64,000 bases of DNA from QQVM01 sp964544885 (lineage in GTDB: Bacteria > Bacteroidota > Bacteroidia > AKYH767-A > 2013-40CM-41-45). A program made the position numbers and the translations under genes. A model generated the notes under the pieces. It was not told the DNA's origin. It ran no database searches and was given only the letters and a program-made list of their open reading frames with translations. The stretch lies in assembly GCA_964544885.1 (NCBI GenBank), contig CAZJDX010000014.1, positions 1-64,000 of the forward strand, in the 5' to 3' direction. Position 1 is the stretch's first letter. Each line of letters opens with the position of its first letter. Positions 36,596 through 45,827 of this stretch are shown piece after piece.

Positions 36596-38512
36596 ATGTA
36601 TAAAAGTACAGCCGACTGGATTCATGCGCTTGAAAAAGCCGGTGAACTTGTAAGGATTAAGGAGTATGTAAATCCGCACCTTGAGATTACTGAGATCACA
36701 GACAGGGTCTCAAAAGTTTATGGTCCGGCGCTGTTGTTTGAAAACAACGGTACAAATTTCCCCCTGCTTATCAATTCAATGGGCACCGAAAAAAGAATGG
36801 CCATGGCCCTGGGTGCAGAAAAACTTGACGACATAGCCCTTGAAATCGAAAACCTGTTTAAGAATCTGACCACGCCGAAGACCGGATGGGTGGACAAACT
36901 GAAAATGCTTCCTCAACTGGGAGCGATCGCATCGTGGATGCCAAAGGTGATTTCCGGAAGGGGTGAATGCCAGCAGGTGGTCATGCAGAAACCAGACATA
37001 ACAAAATTTCCGGTATTGAAATGCTGGCCTGAAGACGGCGGACCTTTCCTTACTCTCCCGGTTATACATACCAAAGATCCGGTGAGCGGAATCAGAAATG
37101 TCGGTCTCTATCGTATGCAGGTATTCGGACCGGATCTTACAGCCATGCACTGGCACAGGCACAAGGTAAGCGCGAGGCATTTTGCGGAATACAAAAGACT
37201 TGGAATGAAAATGCCTGTAGCTGTTTCATTTGGTGGTGATCCTGCCTACAGCTACTGTGCTACCGCTCCCCTGCCGGACGGCGTTGATGAATATCTCCTG
37301 GCAGGATTCCTCCGGAAGAAAAAGGTTGAACTTGTACGCTGTCTTACACAGGATGTGCAGGTACCTGCTGATGCGGACATCATCATAGAAGGTTACCTGG
37401 ATCCGGAAGAGGAACTTATTCTTGAAGGACCCTTTGGAGATCATACAGGTTATTATTCGCTGGCAGATTATTATCCTAAATTTCATATCACCTGCATCAC
37501 GCATAAGAAAGACGCGATCTATCCGGCAACTATCGTGGGAATACCTCCGCAGGAAGATGCATGGATAGGAAAGGCAACAGAGAGAATATTTCTGGCCCCG
37601 ATTAAGATGACAATGGTTCCTGAGATCATTGATATGGTATTGCCTGTTGAAGGAGTATTTCATAATCTGGTTATCGTTAAAATTAAAAAAGAATATCCCG
37701 GACAGGCCAGCAAGGTTATGCATAGCCTGTGGGGAGCCGGACAAATGATGTTCACGAAGATCATGGTTGTTGTTGATGAGGATGTGGACATTCATGACCA
37801 GCACGGAGTTGCCGCTTATATCAGCGAAAATTTCGATCCGGGACATGATGTATATCTGACACAAGGACCTGTGGATGTCCTGGATCACAGTTGCAGCGTG
37901 ATGGCATTCGGAGGTAAAATAGGGATTGATGGAACCCGTAAAACGAGAGAAGAGCTTGAGTCGAGACAAAGGTCAGGGGACGAACATAAAGTCAGGGCAT
38001 TAAGCCAGGAGGAACAGGAGATTTTACGAAAACAATTCCCGGAGATCATTGCAGTTAATGATTCTCTGTGCGCAAAAGGAATTTCACTTCTCATCATATC
38101 CATAGAAAAGAACAGAAAGAACCAGGTCAGGGACTTAAGTGAAAATATTTTTAAGCATGAATTCCTCTCCGGCATCAAGGTTATACTTTTTCTTGAACAG
38201 AGCATTGATATATCCGATATTGCTGATTCAGTATGGCGCTTTTGTAATAATGCTGATCCGAAGAGGGATCAGCACCTTGTCCGCAATCCGGCGAATCCTC
38301 AACTCTGCCATCTGACATTTGACGGAACACGAAAGACCAAAGAATATGATGGTTTTGAGAGGGACTGGCCGAACATACTGGCTTCCACGGAGGAAACCAT
38401 TTCAAGGATAGATGAAATCTGGGAAAATCTCGGACTGGGTGAGAAAATTCTTTCGCCTTCCCTGAAATACAGAAAGCAACTATACAAAGGCGGAGCCGTT
38501 GTGGAAAGTTGA
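36596..38512 (+). CDS. ubiD: UbiD family decarboxylase
   Basis: 638 residues, longer than E. coli UbiD (about 500). N-terminal WIHALEKAGELVRIKEYVNP and EITEITDRVSK, the family core GECQQVVMQKPDITKFPVLKCW, GPDLTAMHWHRHK and EGPFGDHTGYYS (prFMN/catalytic glutamate region). The UbiD family uses prenylated FMN for reversible decarboxylation of aromatic acids. In Bacteroidota, which make menaquinone, this type is often annotated as a menaquinone-pathway decarboxylase, but other aromatic substrates cannot be excluded. No ubiX-like prenyltransferase is in the window. The downstream gene is convergent, with only 13 bases between. Confidence 0.88.
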   Translation: MYKSTADWIHALEKAGELVRIKEYVNPHLEITEITDRVSKVYGPALLFENNGTNFPLLINSMGTEKRMAMALGAEKLDDIALEIENLFKNLTTPKTGWVDKLKMLPQLGAIASWMPKVISGRGECQQVVMQKPDITKFPVLKCWPEDGGPFLTLPVIHTKDPVSGIRNVGLYRMQVFGPDLTAMHWHRHKVSARHFAEYKRLGMKMPVAVSFGGDPAYSYCATAPLPDGVDEYLLAGFLRKKKVELVRCLTQDVQVPADADIIIEGYLDPEEELILEGPFGDHTGYYSLADYYPKFHITCITHKKDAIYPATIVGIPPQEDAWIGKATERIFLAPIKMTMVPEIIDMVLPVEGVFHNLVIVKIKKEYPGQASKVMHSLWGAGQMMFTKIMVVVDEDVDIHDQHGVAAYISENFDPGHDVYLTQGPVDVLDHSCSVMAFGGKIGIDGTRKTREELESRQRSGDEHKVRALSQEEQEILRKQFPEIIAVNDSLCAKGISLLIISIEKNRKNQVRDLSENIFKHEFLSGIKVILFLEQSIDISDIADSVWRFCNNADPKRDQHLVRNPANPQLCHLTFDGTRKTKEYDGFERDWPNILASTEETISRIDEIWENLGLGEKILSPSLKYRKQLYKGGAVVES

Positions 38513-38525
38513 AAAGCCAGTGATA

Positions 38526-40448
38526 TTAATCGGCCTGTTGATATGGATCATCCCAGTTTTCAAGCGTGACCCTCAGATTCCTCAATTCAACATCTCTCAA
38601 CTCTTTATTGAAGGGGTATGAATTCAGGATCAGATCCTTTGGTAAATTGCTTTCAATGGCTCTTGAAAACCATATTCCTTTCCACTCGTCCCTTCGCAAT
38701 CCGCATTCATCCAGGCTCAGCGAATGGTAATGAAGCGGTACATCAGCAGTATCAAATGAGATCACCAGTGAAGCGTTTGTTCTTTCAACCCGGGTTCTTA
38801 CTTCTGCATACAGACTGAAAATCCTGTAACCATTGCCGGGCAACTCTCCTATTCTCTTCCTGAATCCCGGTCCGAACTGAATCGCAGAGTCCAACCTTAT
38901 TACAGAGTCTTTTGCAGAAGAACATTGGCCATCTGTCCAGTCCTTTAAAGCAGGTTCATAGCACAGCTTCAGCAACTCCTCCTTACAAAGCGAAACACCT
39001 TCCTTCGAAAACAAATAGGCGGCGGAATTAAAATAAACTTTTTTCTCCTTTACCACCGGATAGTACTCCCGGAGAATCCGGATGATCTCGTAGGGATGAG
39101 ATGCATTGGACCAGGCGAAACAAAAATAAGGTGAGTTCAGGCTATCAATCTCATTCCGGAAATTCTGGACATCGGCCATACTTTCCAGCTTCCACCTGAA
39201 TACCTCCGGCCTATAATCAGCCTGTCTGAAATAATACTTCAGGTATTCGGGATTGATCACATTTATTACTATGCTCAGATTGTCTTTACCATACTTTTCT
39301 TCCCACCTTTTAACATCTTCAGAAATATCTTTAAAGACTCCGAACTGTGCTCTTTGAAACAAGCCTTTTGAAAAAAGAGTGTGCGAAATTCCAGTGATCA
39401 GAATCAATGCCACAACAACGAGTTTGGCTTTGTACCATGTAAACAATTTTTCAATCCAGCTGCCGGACAAGAGCAGAAGAAAAGGAAAAGTAAAGTACAA
39501 GGTACTGAACTGGATGACCGGATGCCGGAGTATTGAATAGAGGTAGGCAAGGAGGAACGAAAACAGAAACCAGGACAAGGCAATAAGGTGAAAATGTGTA
39601 TGAACTCTTTTATGAATCGTGATGATAAAGCCGGTCAGACAGAGAACAGCCATTGTGCCGGTAATCAAAATGGAATCATTGAAAATATGATTCAGGAACT
39701 GTGGCAGGAACCATATCCCGGGGGGAGCAAGCCAACCTCCGATATCTCCCTTGGAAAACTGAATGTTGAAAATGTTCCATTCGGGAATAAAGGAAGCAAG
39801 TATGAGAACGCCTGAAAGTAAATAAGGGAAAAGCAATTCCCTTCGAAGGAAGAAAATTCCTGTAATCCCAATACCCGCTGCAAAGACCAAGGCAAAGTAA
39901 TGCGTATGAATGCAACAGATCATTGAAAGGGTAAACAGGATCCAGTTGCCGGCTTTTGCAGGTGCAGGTGACACATCACGGGACGGAAAAAAAATCAGGG
40001 TCCAGAACCAGGCTGCCATGAGACCAAACAGCAATCCGGGACTGTATGGACGGGCGAAGGTTGAATAGAGTATCCCGAATTGAAAAGCAGCGAATACACT
40101 TGCGGCAAACAATCCGGAAAATGCGCTGAACCATGCCTTTCCCAGTTTATAGATAAACCAAACGGACAGAATGCCGCAGATAACAAATGGCAGTCTGAAC
40201 AGAAAGTCATCATCGCCGAGCAACTTTAACCAAAAGAAGATGAAACTTTGTACTCCGGCAGGATGAAAGTCTATATGGACGCCGTTCACGATCATTTCCA
40301 TGAACGTTTCAAATTTCGCCCTGGTCAGCGCGCTCAACTCATCGTTGGAAAGTGAAAGATTCTGTGCAACGGCTACCCTGACAAGTGCAGCGACAAACAG
40401 GATCAACATGATCAGAATCCCTTCCTCTTTGGTTCGATGGTCCTTCAT
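38526..40448 (-). CDS. GT39-like membrane glycosyltransferase
   Basis: 640 residues with about ten or more hydrophobic helices through residue 350 and a periplasmic C-terminal domain. The first luminal loop holds the acidic pair SNDELSALTRAKFET, as in protein O-mannosyltransferase/ArnT-type GT-C enzymes (DE motif), and HPAGVQSFIFFW follows. Expected to use a polyprenyl-phosphate sugar donor for lipid or protein glycosylation. Last in a run with rmuC, a GWxTD lipoprotein and rlmB (16 bases after rlmB). Confidence 0.78.
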   Translation of the reverse strand: MKDHRTKEEGILIMLILFVAALVRVAVAQNLSLSNDELSALTRAKFETFMEMIVNGVHIDFHPAGVQSFIFFWLKLLGDDDFLFRLPFVICGILSVWFIYKLGKAWFSAFSGLFAASVFAAFQFGILYSTFARPYSPGLLFGLMAAWFWTLIFFPSRDVSPAPAKAGNWILFTLSMICCIHTHYFALVFAAGIGITGIFFLRRELLFPYLLSGVLILASFIPEWNIFNIQFSKGDIGGWLAPPGIWFLPQFLNHIFNDSILITGTMAVLCLTGFIITIHKRVHTHFHLIALSWFLFSFLLAYLYSILRHPVIQFSTLYFTFPFLLLLSGSWIEKLFTWYKAKLVVVALILITGISHTLFSKGLFQRAQFGVFKDISEDVKRWEEKYGKDNLSIVINVINPEYLKYYFRQADYRPEVFRWKLESMADVQNFRNEIDSLNSPYFCFAWSNASHPYEIIRILREYYPVVKEKKVYFNSAAYLFSKEGVSLCKEELLKLCYEPALKDWTDGQCSSAKDSVIRLDSAIQFGPGFRKRIGELPGNGYRIFSLYAEVRTRVERTNASLVISFDTADVPLHYHSLSLDECGLRRDEWKGIWFSRAIESNLPKDLILNSYPFNKELRDVELRNLRVTLENWDDPYQQAD

Positions 40449-40464
40449 GTACTAATAAGATCCA

Positions 40465-41241
40465 CTAAGCTTTCATGCGCTGGCGAATAGCCTCAAAGGT
40501 AATTACACCACATGCCACTGATACGTTCAGTGAACTGAGGGAACCATGCAGAGGTATCCTGAGCAGTTCATCACAGGTACGGATGATGTCATCAGACACG
40601 CCATCTTCTTCCGAACCCATCACGATAGCAAGGGGTCCGGACAGATCCGAATTATAGACATGCTCCTTACCTTTCTCACTCGCGGCGACAACTTTTAAAC
40701 CACTCTCCTGCAAAAACCTGACAGTATTTTTCATGAGTGTTTCCCTGCATACGGGAATGCGGTTCAGAGCCCCGGCAGAAGTTCTGATCGCGTCTGCAGT
40801 CACCTGTGCCGAACCTTTGAATGGTATTACGATGGCATGAACACCGGCACATTCGGCAGTGCGCGCTATCGCGCCGAAATTACGAACATCTGTAATCCTG
40901 TCAAGCAACAAAACCAGGGGCGTTTCGCCTTTTTCGAAAATGGATGGAATTATCTGCGCGAGAGAATAATAATGTACCGGTGAAATAAAACAAATTACAT
41001 CCTGGTGATTATTCCGGGAAATCCTGTCCAACTTTTCCTTTGGCACTTCCTGCCAAAGGATACTTCTGTCCTGTAAAAGTTTCTTCAGCTCCTGAATCAA
41101 TTCACCTTTGGCCGTCCTTCCGATAAATATTTTTTCAACTTCTTTTCCAGCCTGAATCGCTTCCATTACCGGACGAATTCCGTAAACCAGTTGACCATGG
41201 TCATGAGGTATTTTAGCAATGGGCTTTCTTCCCTGATTCAT
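40465..41241 (-). CDS. rlmB: 23S rRNA (guanosine-2'-O-) methyltransferase RlmB
   Basis: 258 residues, SpoU/TrmH family. N-terminal substrate-binding domain (LVYGIRPVMEAIQAGKEVEK), then the trefoil-knot SPOUT domain with motif 1 ITDVRNFGAIARTAECAG, motif 2 AIVMGSEEDGVSDD and motif 3 IPLHGSLSSLNVSVACGV. It probably methylates the ribose of G2251 (E. coli numbering) in 23S rRNA. Starts 17 bases after the GWxTD gene and precedes the GT39-like gene by 16 bases. Confidence 0.92.
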   Translation of the reverse strand: MNQGRKPIAKIPHDHGQLVYGIRPVMEAIQAGKEVEKIFIGRTAKGELIQELKKLLQDRSILWQEVPKEKLDRISRNNHQDVICFISPVHYYSLAQIIPSIFEKGETPLVLLLDRITDVRNFGAIARTAECAGVHAIVIPFKGSAQVTADAIRTSAGALNRIPVCRETLMKNTVRFLQESGLKVVAASEKGKEHVYNSDLSGPLAIVMGSEEDGVSDDIIRTCDELLRIPLHGSLSSLNVSVACGVITFEAIRQRMKA

Positions 41242-41258
41242 CCTTTAAAAAATTAATT

Positions 41259-42521
41259 TCAATACAAACTGTTGTATGCCCTGCCATGTCTCCAGGTTTC
41301 AACAGCCCTGTACCAGTTACTTTCGTAAACCGGTGATCGAGAAAGCACCAGGTCATTATCGGAAAATGGATTATTGACCCTGGTGAACATAAAGTTCAGC
41401 GCCAGGGTACTGTTGGGAGTACCATAGATCCAGGTTTCGGTGCTGGAACTTCTGTAAACGGTATTGGGAACCCCCAACACTATATAAAGCATTCCTCTGT
41501 CTGTTCGCCAACCCTCCACAAACGATGTGAAGTACTCATTAGCCTCCTGCACTCTCGAATAATATTTCCTGATCAGGCTTTTCGATTTCTCCGCATTCCC
41601 TCCACGATCCATCCAAAACCTGTCAACAGCCTGTTTAACCGAAGGAATGGCGAGCATCTCCTCATATTCTCTTTTTGATGTCAGATACCTCACAGACTCC
41701 AGCATCTGAGCCGGAGTCGTTACCTGAGGAAAACTGTTATCAAACCTGAACAAAGTAAGACCTTGCCTTATAGCTGTATCGACCTGAAAATGATAAAAAC
41801 CTACAGCAGGAAGCACCAGAAGATCATTATTGTCCAGATCGACCTCAAAGAGACTGTCACACCGGTAATTGAATCCCTCCCGGTTATCAAAACTGAAAGG
41901 TGGAGCAGCCAATGGGAATTCACGATTATAATACTTGCACCAGATCTTTCTTTTCAGAGTGTCCCTGAAACTGATTCGAATCGGCTCATCGTTTCTGATG
42001 TAATTCCTGAAAACCTGTTGATCATTGGTATCAGTAACTTTAAAAAACTGCCTTGACTGACTTCCTTCTGTTTCCATAGGAACAAAAAACTCCTGTGAAA
42101 AATTTTTATTTCTGTCGGTGAGGATCACACGCAACAAAAAGGTTCCCGGTCCACCTTTATGAACAAAATTACAGGAGACCGATCTGTACCTTTCCTTCGC
42201 CTCCATATCGAATTCAAAATCACAATAGGAGGTATCGATTGGTGTATTGGCTTCGTAGGAATAAGTTTTTAGCAAGGTCACCCGGAGACCGGCGCGGTAC
42301 TTGTCGTCCGTTCCGCGGACGAAGAGCAACTCATCCGGTTGAAGCCTCATCGAAAATTCGCTCATTGAATCACTGTAGTGGAAAAGAGAGAAATGTGGAT
42401 GGAACACCTGTTCCTGTGACCGATAAAGAGAATTGAGATTCAGTGTGCTGATATCCCGTCCGCTGTAACAGGAATGAAGGAGGAACAGCGGTACGATCAG
42501 CGTCGGTAACTTTCTCAACAT
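41259..42521 (-). CDS. GWxTD-domain lipoprotein
   Basis: 420 residues. Lipoprotein signal MLRKLPTLIVPLFLLHSC with the lipobox cysteine near residue 18. Middle beta-rich region; C-terminal GWxTD domain with the naming motif FVEGWRTDRGMLYIVLGVPN followed by ETWIYG. The domain is widespread in Bacteroidota and related phyla and has no established function. Tightly packed: five bases after rmuC and 17 before rlmB, so co-transcribed with them. Confidence 0.87.
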   Translation of the reverse strand: MLRKLPTLIVPLFLLHSCYSGRDISTLNLNSLYRSQEQVFHPHFSLFHYSDSMSEFSMRLQPDELLFVRGTDDKYRAGLRVTLLKTYSYEANTPIDTSYCDFEFDMEAKERYRSVSCNFVHKGGPGTFLLRVILTDRNKNFSQEFFVPMETEGSQSRQFFKVTDTNDQQVFRNYIRNDEPIRISFRDTLKRKIWCKYYNREFPLAAPPFSFDNREGFNYRCDSLFEVDLDNNDLLVLPAVGFYHFQVDTAIRQGLTLFRFDNSFPQVTTPAQMLESVRYLTSKREYEEMLAIPSVKQAVDRFWMDRGGNAEKSKSLIRKYYSRVQEANEYFTSFVEGWRTDRGMLYIVLGVPNTVYRSSSTETWIYGTPNSTLALNFMFTRVNNPFSDNDLVLSRSPVYESNWYRAVETWRHGRAYNSLY

Positions 42522-42526
42522 ATGCT

Positions 42527-43858
42527 CTAACTGTTTTCTTCCGATCTGCCGACCAGTTCAGCAGGCAGTTCCCTGGAAGTTTTCGCCCCCAGCTTTTTTA
42601 TGTCTTCAATGCGTTTCAGGATATTTCCTGATCCGCTGGTGAGTTTATTCATGGCATCTGCATAGCCCGATTTTGCCTGATCCATCTTTTTACCCACATC
42701 GATCAGGTCATCAACAAAACCTTTGAATTTATCGTAGAGCGCACCGCTGAGCCGTGCGATCTCCATCGCGTTACGGCTTTGCTTTTCCTGTTTCCAGATA
42801 GATGCGATTGTCCGCAGTGTGGCAAGCAGGGTTGAAGGACTGACAATTACAATCTTTCTGTCCCATGCATAATTAAAGAGTTCAGTGTCCATCTGAACCG
42901 CAATTCCGAATGACGATTCAATTGGCATGAAGAGCAATACAAAATCAGGCGTTGTGAATCCGGGGCTCAGCTGATAATTCTTATCACTCAGACCCTTAAT
43001 GTGTGCCTTTACGGAACCTACGTGCTCCCATGCAAACTTCTCCCGTTCCTCTTCCGTGCCCGCGTTAACCATGGACTCGTAGGCTACCAAAGAAACTTTG
43101 GAATCTATAATGATCTCCTTCTTGTCAGGAAGGCAAATGATTACATCCGGCTGAACCCTGCGGCCTTCCTCGTTCAACGCCCCTACCTGCGTCCTGTATT
43201 CCTGATCTTTAACCAAACCGGAACGTTCCAGGATTCTTTCGAGTATCACCTCACCCCAGTTTCCCTGCTTTTTTGTATCGGACTTAAGAGCTCTTGCAAG
43301 ATTATTGGCTTCATCCGAAATCTGCTTATTCAGTTCAACAAGATTTTTAATCTCTCCTTTAAGTGAATTCCTTTCTGCGGCTTCTGCTTTATAGGAAGTA
43401 TCGATCTTATTCTCAAATTCCTTAATACGCTCCTTCAGTGGATTGAGAATTACATCCAGGTTATCGCGATTCTGTTCGGTAAATTTTTTACTCTTTTCAT
43501 CCAGAATCCTGTTAGCAAGATTCTCAAATTCTTTAGTAAATTTTTGTTGAAGATTGTCGAGTTCAGATTTCTGCTCATTTAATTTTTCATTCAGGAACGT
43601 ATTCGAAGTCTTCTCATTGGCAAATGCCTGTGTCAGGCTCAGATACTCACTTTGCAATTTTTTATAGTCAGTAGTAGTTTCAGCCGCTTTCAATTCAGTA
43701 AGCGAGATTCGTTCAGTAAGTGTTGCTTTCTCGGATTCAAGCTGGGATATTCTGCCCTGCATTTCTTTACCTGAACGCAGAGCGGATACCTTCAGGAAAA
43801 GGTAGGCAAGCAAGGCGCCAATCACCAGGCCAGCGGTTAATAAAAGAATCTGTGTCAT
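42527..43858 (-). CDS. rmuC: DNA recombination protein RmuC
   Basis: 443 residues: N-terminal TM anchor (ILLLTAGLVIGALLAYLFL), a long coiled coil (about 28-190), and the RmuC nuclease-like domain with NWGEVILERILERSGL, RVQPDVIICLPDKKEIIIDSK and PDFVLLFMPIESSFGIA. In E. coli RmuC limits rearrangements at short inverted repeats. First gene of a four-gene minus-strand run; its promoter region has AATATTTG, one mismatch to TAnnTTTG. Confidence 0.93.
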   Translation of the reverse strand: MTQILLLTAGLVIGALLAYLFLKVSALRSGKEMQGRISQLESEKATLTERISLTELKAAETTTDYKKLQSEYLSLTQAFANEKTSNTFLNEKLNEQKSELDNLQQKFTKEFENLANRILDEKSKKFTEQNRDNLDVILNPLKERIKEFENKIDTSYKAEAAERNSLKGEIKNLVELNKQISDEANNLARALKSDTKKQGNWGEVILERILERSGLVKDQEYRTQVGALNEEGRRVQPDVIICLPDKKEIIIDSKVSLVAYESMVNAGTEEEREKFAWEHVGSVKAHIKGLSDKNYQLSPGFTTPDFVLLFMPIESSFGIAVQMDTELFNYAWDRKIVIVSPSTLLATLRTIASIWKQEKQSRNAMEIARLSGALYDKFKGFVDDLIDVGKKMDQAKSGYADAMNKLTSGSGNILKRIEDIKKLGAKTSRELPAELVGRSEENS

Positions 43859-43948
43859 TTTTTACGTATTTTGTAAAATTACAAATATTTAACGGAGAAA
43901 TTGCTCCCTTATCAGACCATTTACGGTTTTCATTTCAAAACAGAAACA

Positions 43949-45049
43949 ATGTACAAAGTAAACCTTATAATGCTTCTTTTCCTCTTAGTCTTTCAACAGG
44001 AACATGCCGCGCAGAATTCTTACAAAATAAACATCCCGGAGCCTTCATCCAGACTGAGTTCCGGAATATATTATTTTCATTCCGTTCTGGATAAAAGAAT
44101 AAAGAATAAGGATAGCGGGAGCCTGATCAATAAAAACGGTGAAAAGGTTCCGGTTGAATTTGAAGAAGGGATTGGAAAGGCACTGCTTGGCTATGTTCAG
44201 CAACGTGTACCGGGTGAAAATGCCTACATTCCTTTGATCCTGGTGGTCGACCAGCTTCATTTTACCGATGCAGGCAACCTCAAAAAACACACACTCACAC
44301 TGAATATAAAAATATCCATCATGCGAATACTGGAAGACAAGGAATTCATCTTACTGGAATCCAGCGGGAATCCCAGTTATATTTCGCAGGGATATACAGC
44401 GGGTCTTGCGGAGAAACTCATACAGCAATCACTTGATCCGTTTTTAAAAGGTTTCGATGATTATGTGAGAGACAATTCCGGCCAGCAGGTATTTTGCAAC
44501 AGGACCGAAATTGAATTTGTCTATGACAAGTCCTTTACAGACTATACAAATTATGACACGATTCGCTGGGATCCGTCTTACAAACTGAAATGGGAAGATT
44601 TCCAGGGTAAAGCAGATCCAACTTCTTCTTTTTCCGCACAAAGCAATTGCATGTTCTCCTTCCGTTCAGGCATTGATTATAAAGATGGTGTCATGAAACT
44701 TTCCCTGTTTCTTTATCCATGCTTTACCAAAAAAGCAAGCTGGGTTGTTCCGGAGAACAAACAGGAGTCCCTGCTGGCACATGAACAGCTGCATTTTGAT
44801 ATTTGCGAATTATACATCAGGAAACTACGAAAAACGATTACGGGGATGGAGCTGTCTGTCCTTGATCCGGGTAAGGAGATCCAGGATGAGTTCGAAAAGG
44901 CATGGAAAGATTATCAGTCCGCACAGAGTCAATACGACCGTGAAACCAGACATGGCTTAATAAGGGATCAGCAGGAATCCTGGGTTGAAAAGGTCAAAAA
45001 GGATTTGGAAGGGTTGGAAGAATTCGCTACGCAAGCTGCGATGGAATAA
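43949..45049 (+). CDS. DUF922-like putative zinc protease, exported
   Basis: 366 residues from the ATG at 43949, chosen because it starts the signal peptide MYKVNLIMLLFLLVFQQEHAAQ; the frame also opens at 43901 but gives a non-signal-like start. C-terminal part resembles the DUF922 putative metalloprotease family: LKWEDFQGKADPTSSFSA, WVVPENKQESLLAHEQLHFD with the HExxH zinc motif HEQLH, and ICELYIRKLRKTI. A periplasmic zinc peptidase is inferred; no substrate evidence. Divergent from rmuC. Confidence 0.75.
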   Translation: MYKVNLIMLLFLLVFQQEHAAQNSYKINIPEPSSRLSSGIYYFHSVLDKRIKNKDSGSLINKNGEKVPVEFEEGIGKALLGYVQQRVPGENAYIPLILVVDQLHFTDAGNLKKHTLTLNIKISIMRILEDKEFILLESSGNPSYISQGYTAGLAEKLIQQSLDPFLKGFDDYVRDNSGQQVFCNRTEIEFVYDKSFTDYTNYDTIRWDPSYKLKWEDFQGKADPTSSFSAQSNCMFSFRSGIDYKDGVMKLSLFLYPCFTKKASWVVPENKQESLLAHEQLHFDICELYIRKLRKTITGMELSVLDPGKEIQDEFEKAWKDYQSAQSQYDRETRHGLIRDQQESWVEKVKKDLEGLEEFATQAAME

Positions 45050-45078
45050 CATGGTTACGGAAAGAAACAGTCCTTCTT

Positions 45079-45633
45079 TCAGAACACGATGATGATATAG
45101 CCTTTTTGTTCAAGAGGCGCAGTAGGTACATTGTTGAAGATAGCGCTTTCCGCCGCTTGTTTTGCTTTTGTTTTCAGATATTCACTGTCGGTTGTTGTAC
45201 CTGCTCCACCGGGAACCGCTTTAATAACATGGCCGTATTTGTCAATGCTTATATTCACTACGACCGTTCCCTTCTCCAGGGTCAGGTTATCAATTCGCGG
45301 AGCTTTCGTGATGTTCCTGTCTGCTACCTTATATCTTACCAGATAGGAACCTGAATTGATCTGCTTCTCCCCTGCCTCTTTAGGGATTGCACCTGCGGAT
45401 TCCAGAGACTTTCCTGAAGTTAAAACTTCAGCTTCGGCAAAATTTATTGAATAAATTTCAGACACATTCAATTTCATTGTATTGCCCTTATACAAAAATT
45501 CAACTTGTCCATCCTTTAATGACTTGACGTTACCGTTCATCTTTTCACCGGACCTGAGCGTAAGCAGGTGCTGAGAAAAAACCTGAAACGTCATACACAG
45601 ACTTAAGAACAGAACTGAGAGATGCTTTATCAT
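45079..45633 (-). CDS. exported protein with TonB-C-like domain
   Basis: About 184 residues from the ATG at 45633 (MIKHLSVLFLSLCMTFQVFSQ is a clear signal peptide; the upstream frame to 45729 looks non-coding). N-terminal small beta domain (LRSGEKMNGNVKSLKDGQVEFLY), then a region like the C-terminal TonB/TolA fold: TVVVNISIDKYGHVIKAVPG, then KAKQAAESAIFNNVPTAP and QKGYIIIVF. Without a TM anchor it would be periplasmic rather than a true energy transducer. Function unknown. Convergent with the DUF922-like gene. Confidence 0.7.
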   Translation of the reverse strand: MIKHLSVLFLSLCMTFQVFSQHLLTLRSGEKMNGNVKSLKDGQVEFLYKGNTMKLNVSEIYSINFAEAEVLTSGKSLESAGAIPKEAGEKQINSGSYLVRYKVADRNITKAPRIDNLTLEKGTVVVNISIDKYGHVIKAVPGGAGTTTDSEYLKTKAKQAAESAIFNNVPTAPLEQKGYIIIVF

Positions 45634-45793
45634 AAGTACTATTTTCCCATAAAAGTACTTTCTCAAATTCAGATTCACCATGAAGACCGGGATAATTTTC
45701 AACAGCCCTGCATCTTCCGGTTTAGCCACTTTTTTATTGATAGGCAGGGCCTGAAAGAGGTGTGCAGGGCTGCCCTTAAAATGGGATAAATAG

Positions 45794-45801
45794 TATCTTT
45801 G
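45794..45801 (+). promoter_or_regulatory. -7 element TATCTTTG upstream of the ABC exporter gene
   Basis: Exact TAnnTTTG match 26 bases before the ATG at 45828. No convincing TTG at the expected distance. Confidence 0.5.
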
Positions 45802-45827
45802 GGCTGCCGGTCAATCCCGGATTTTTT

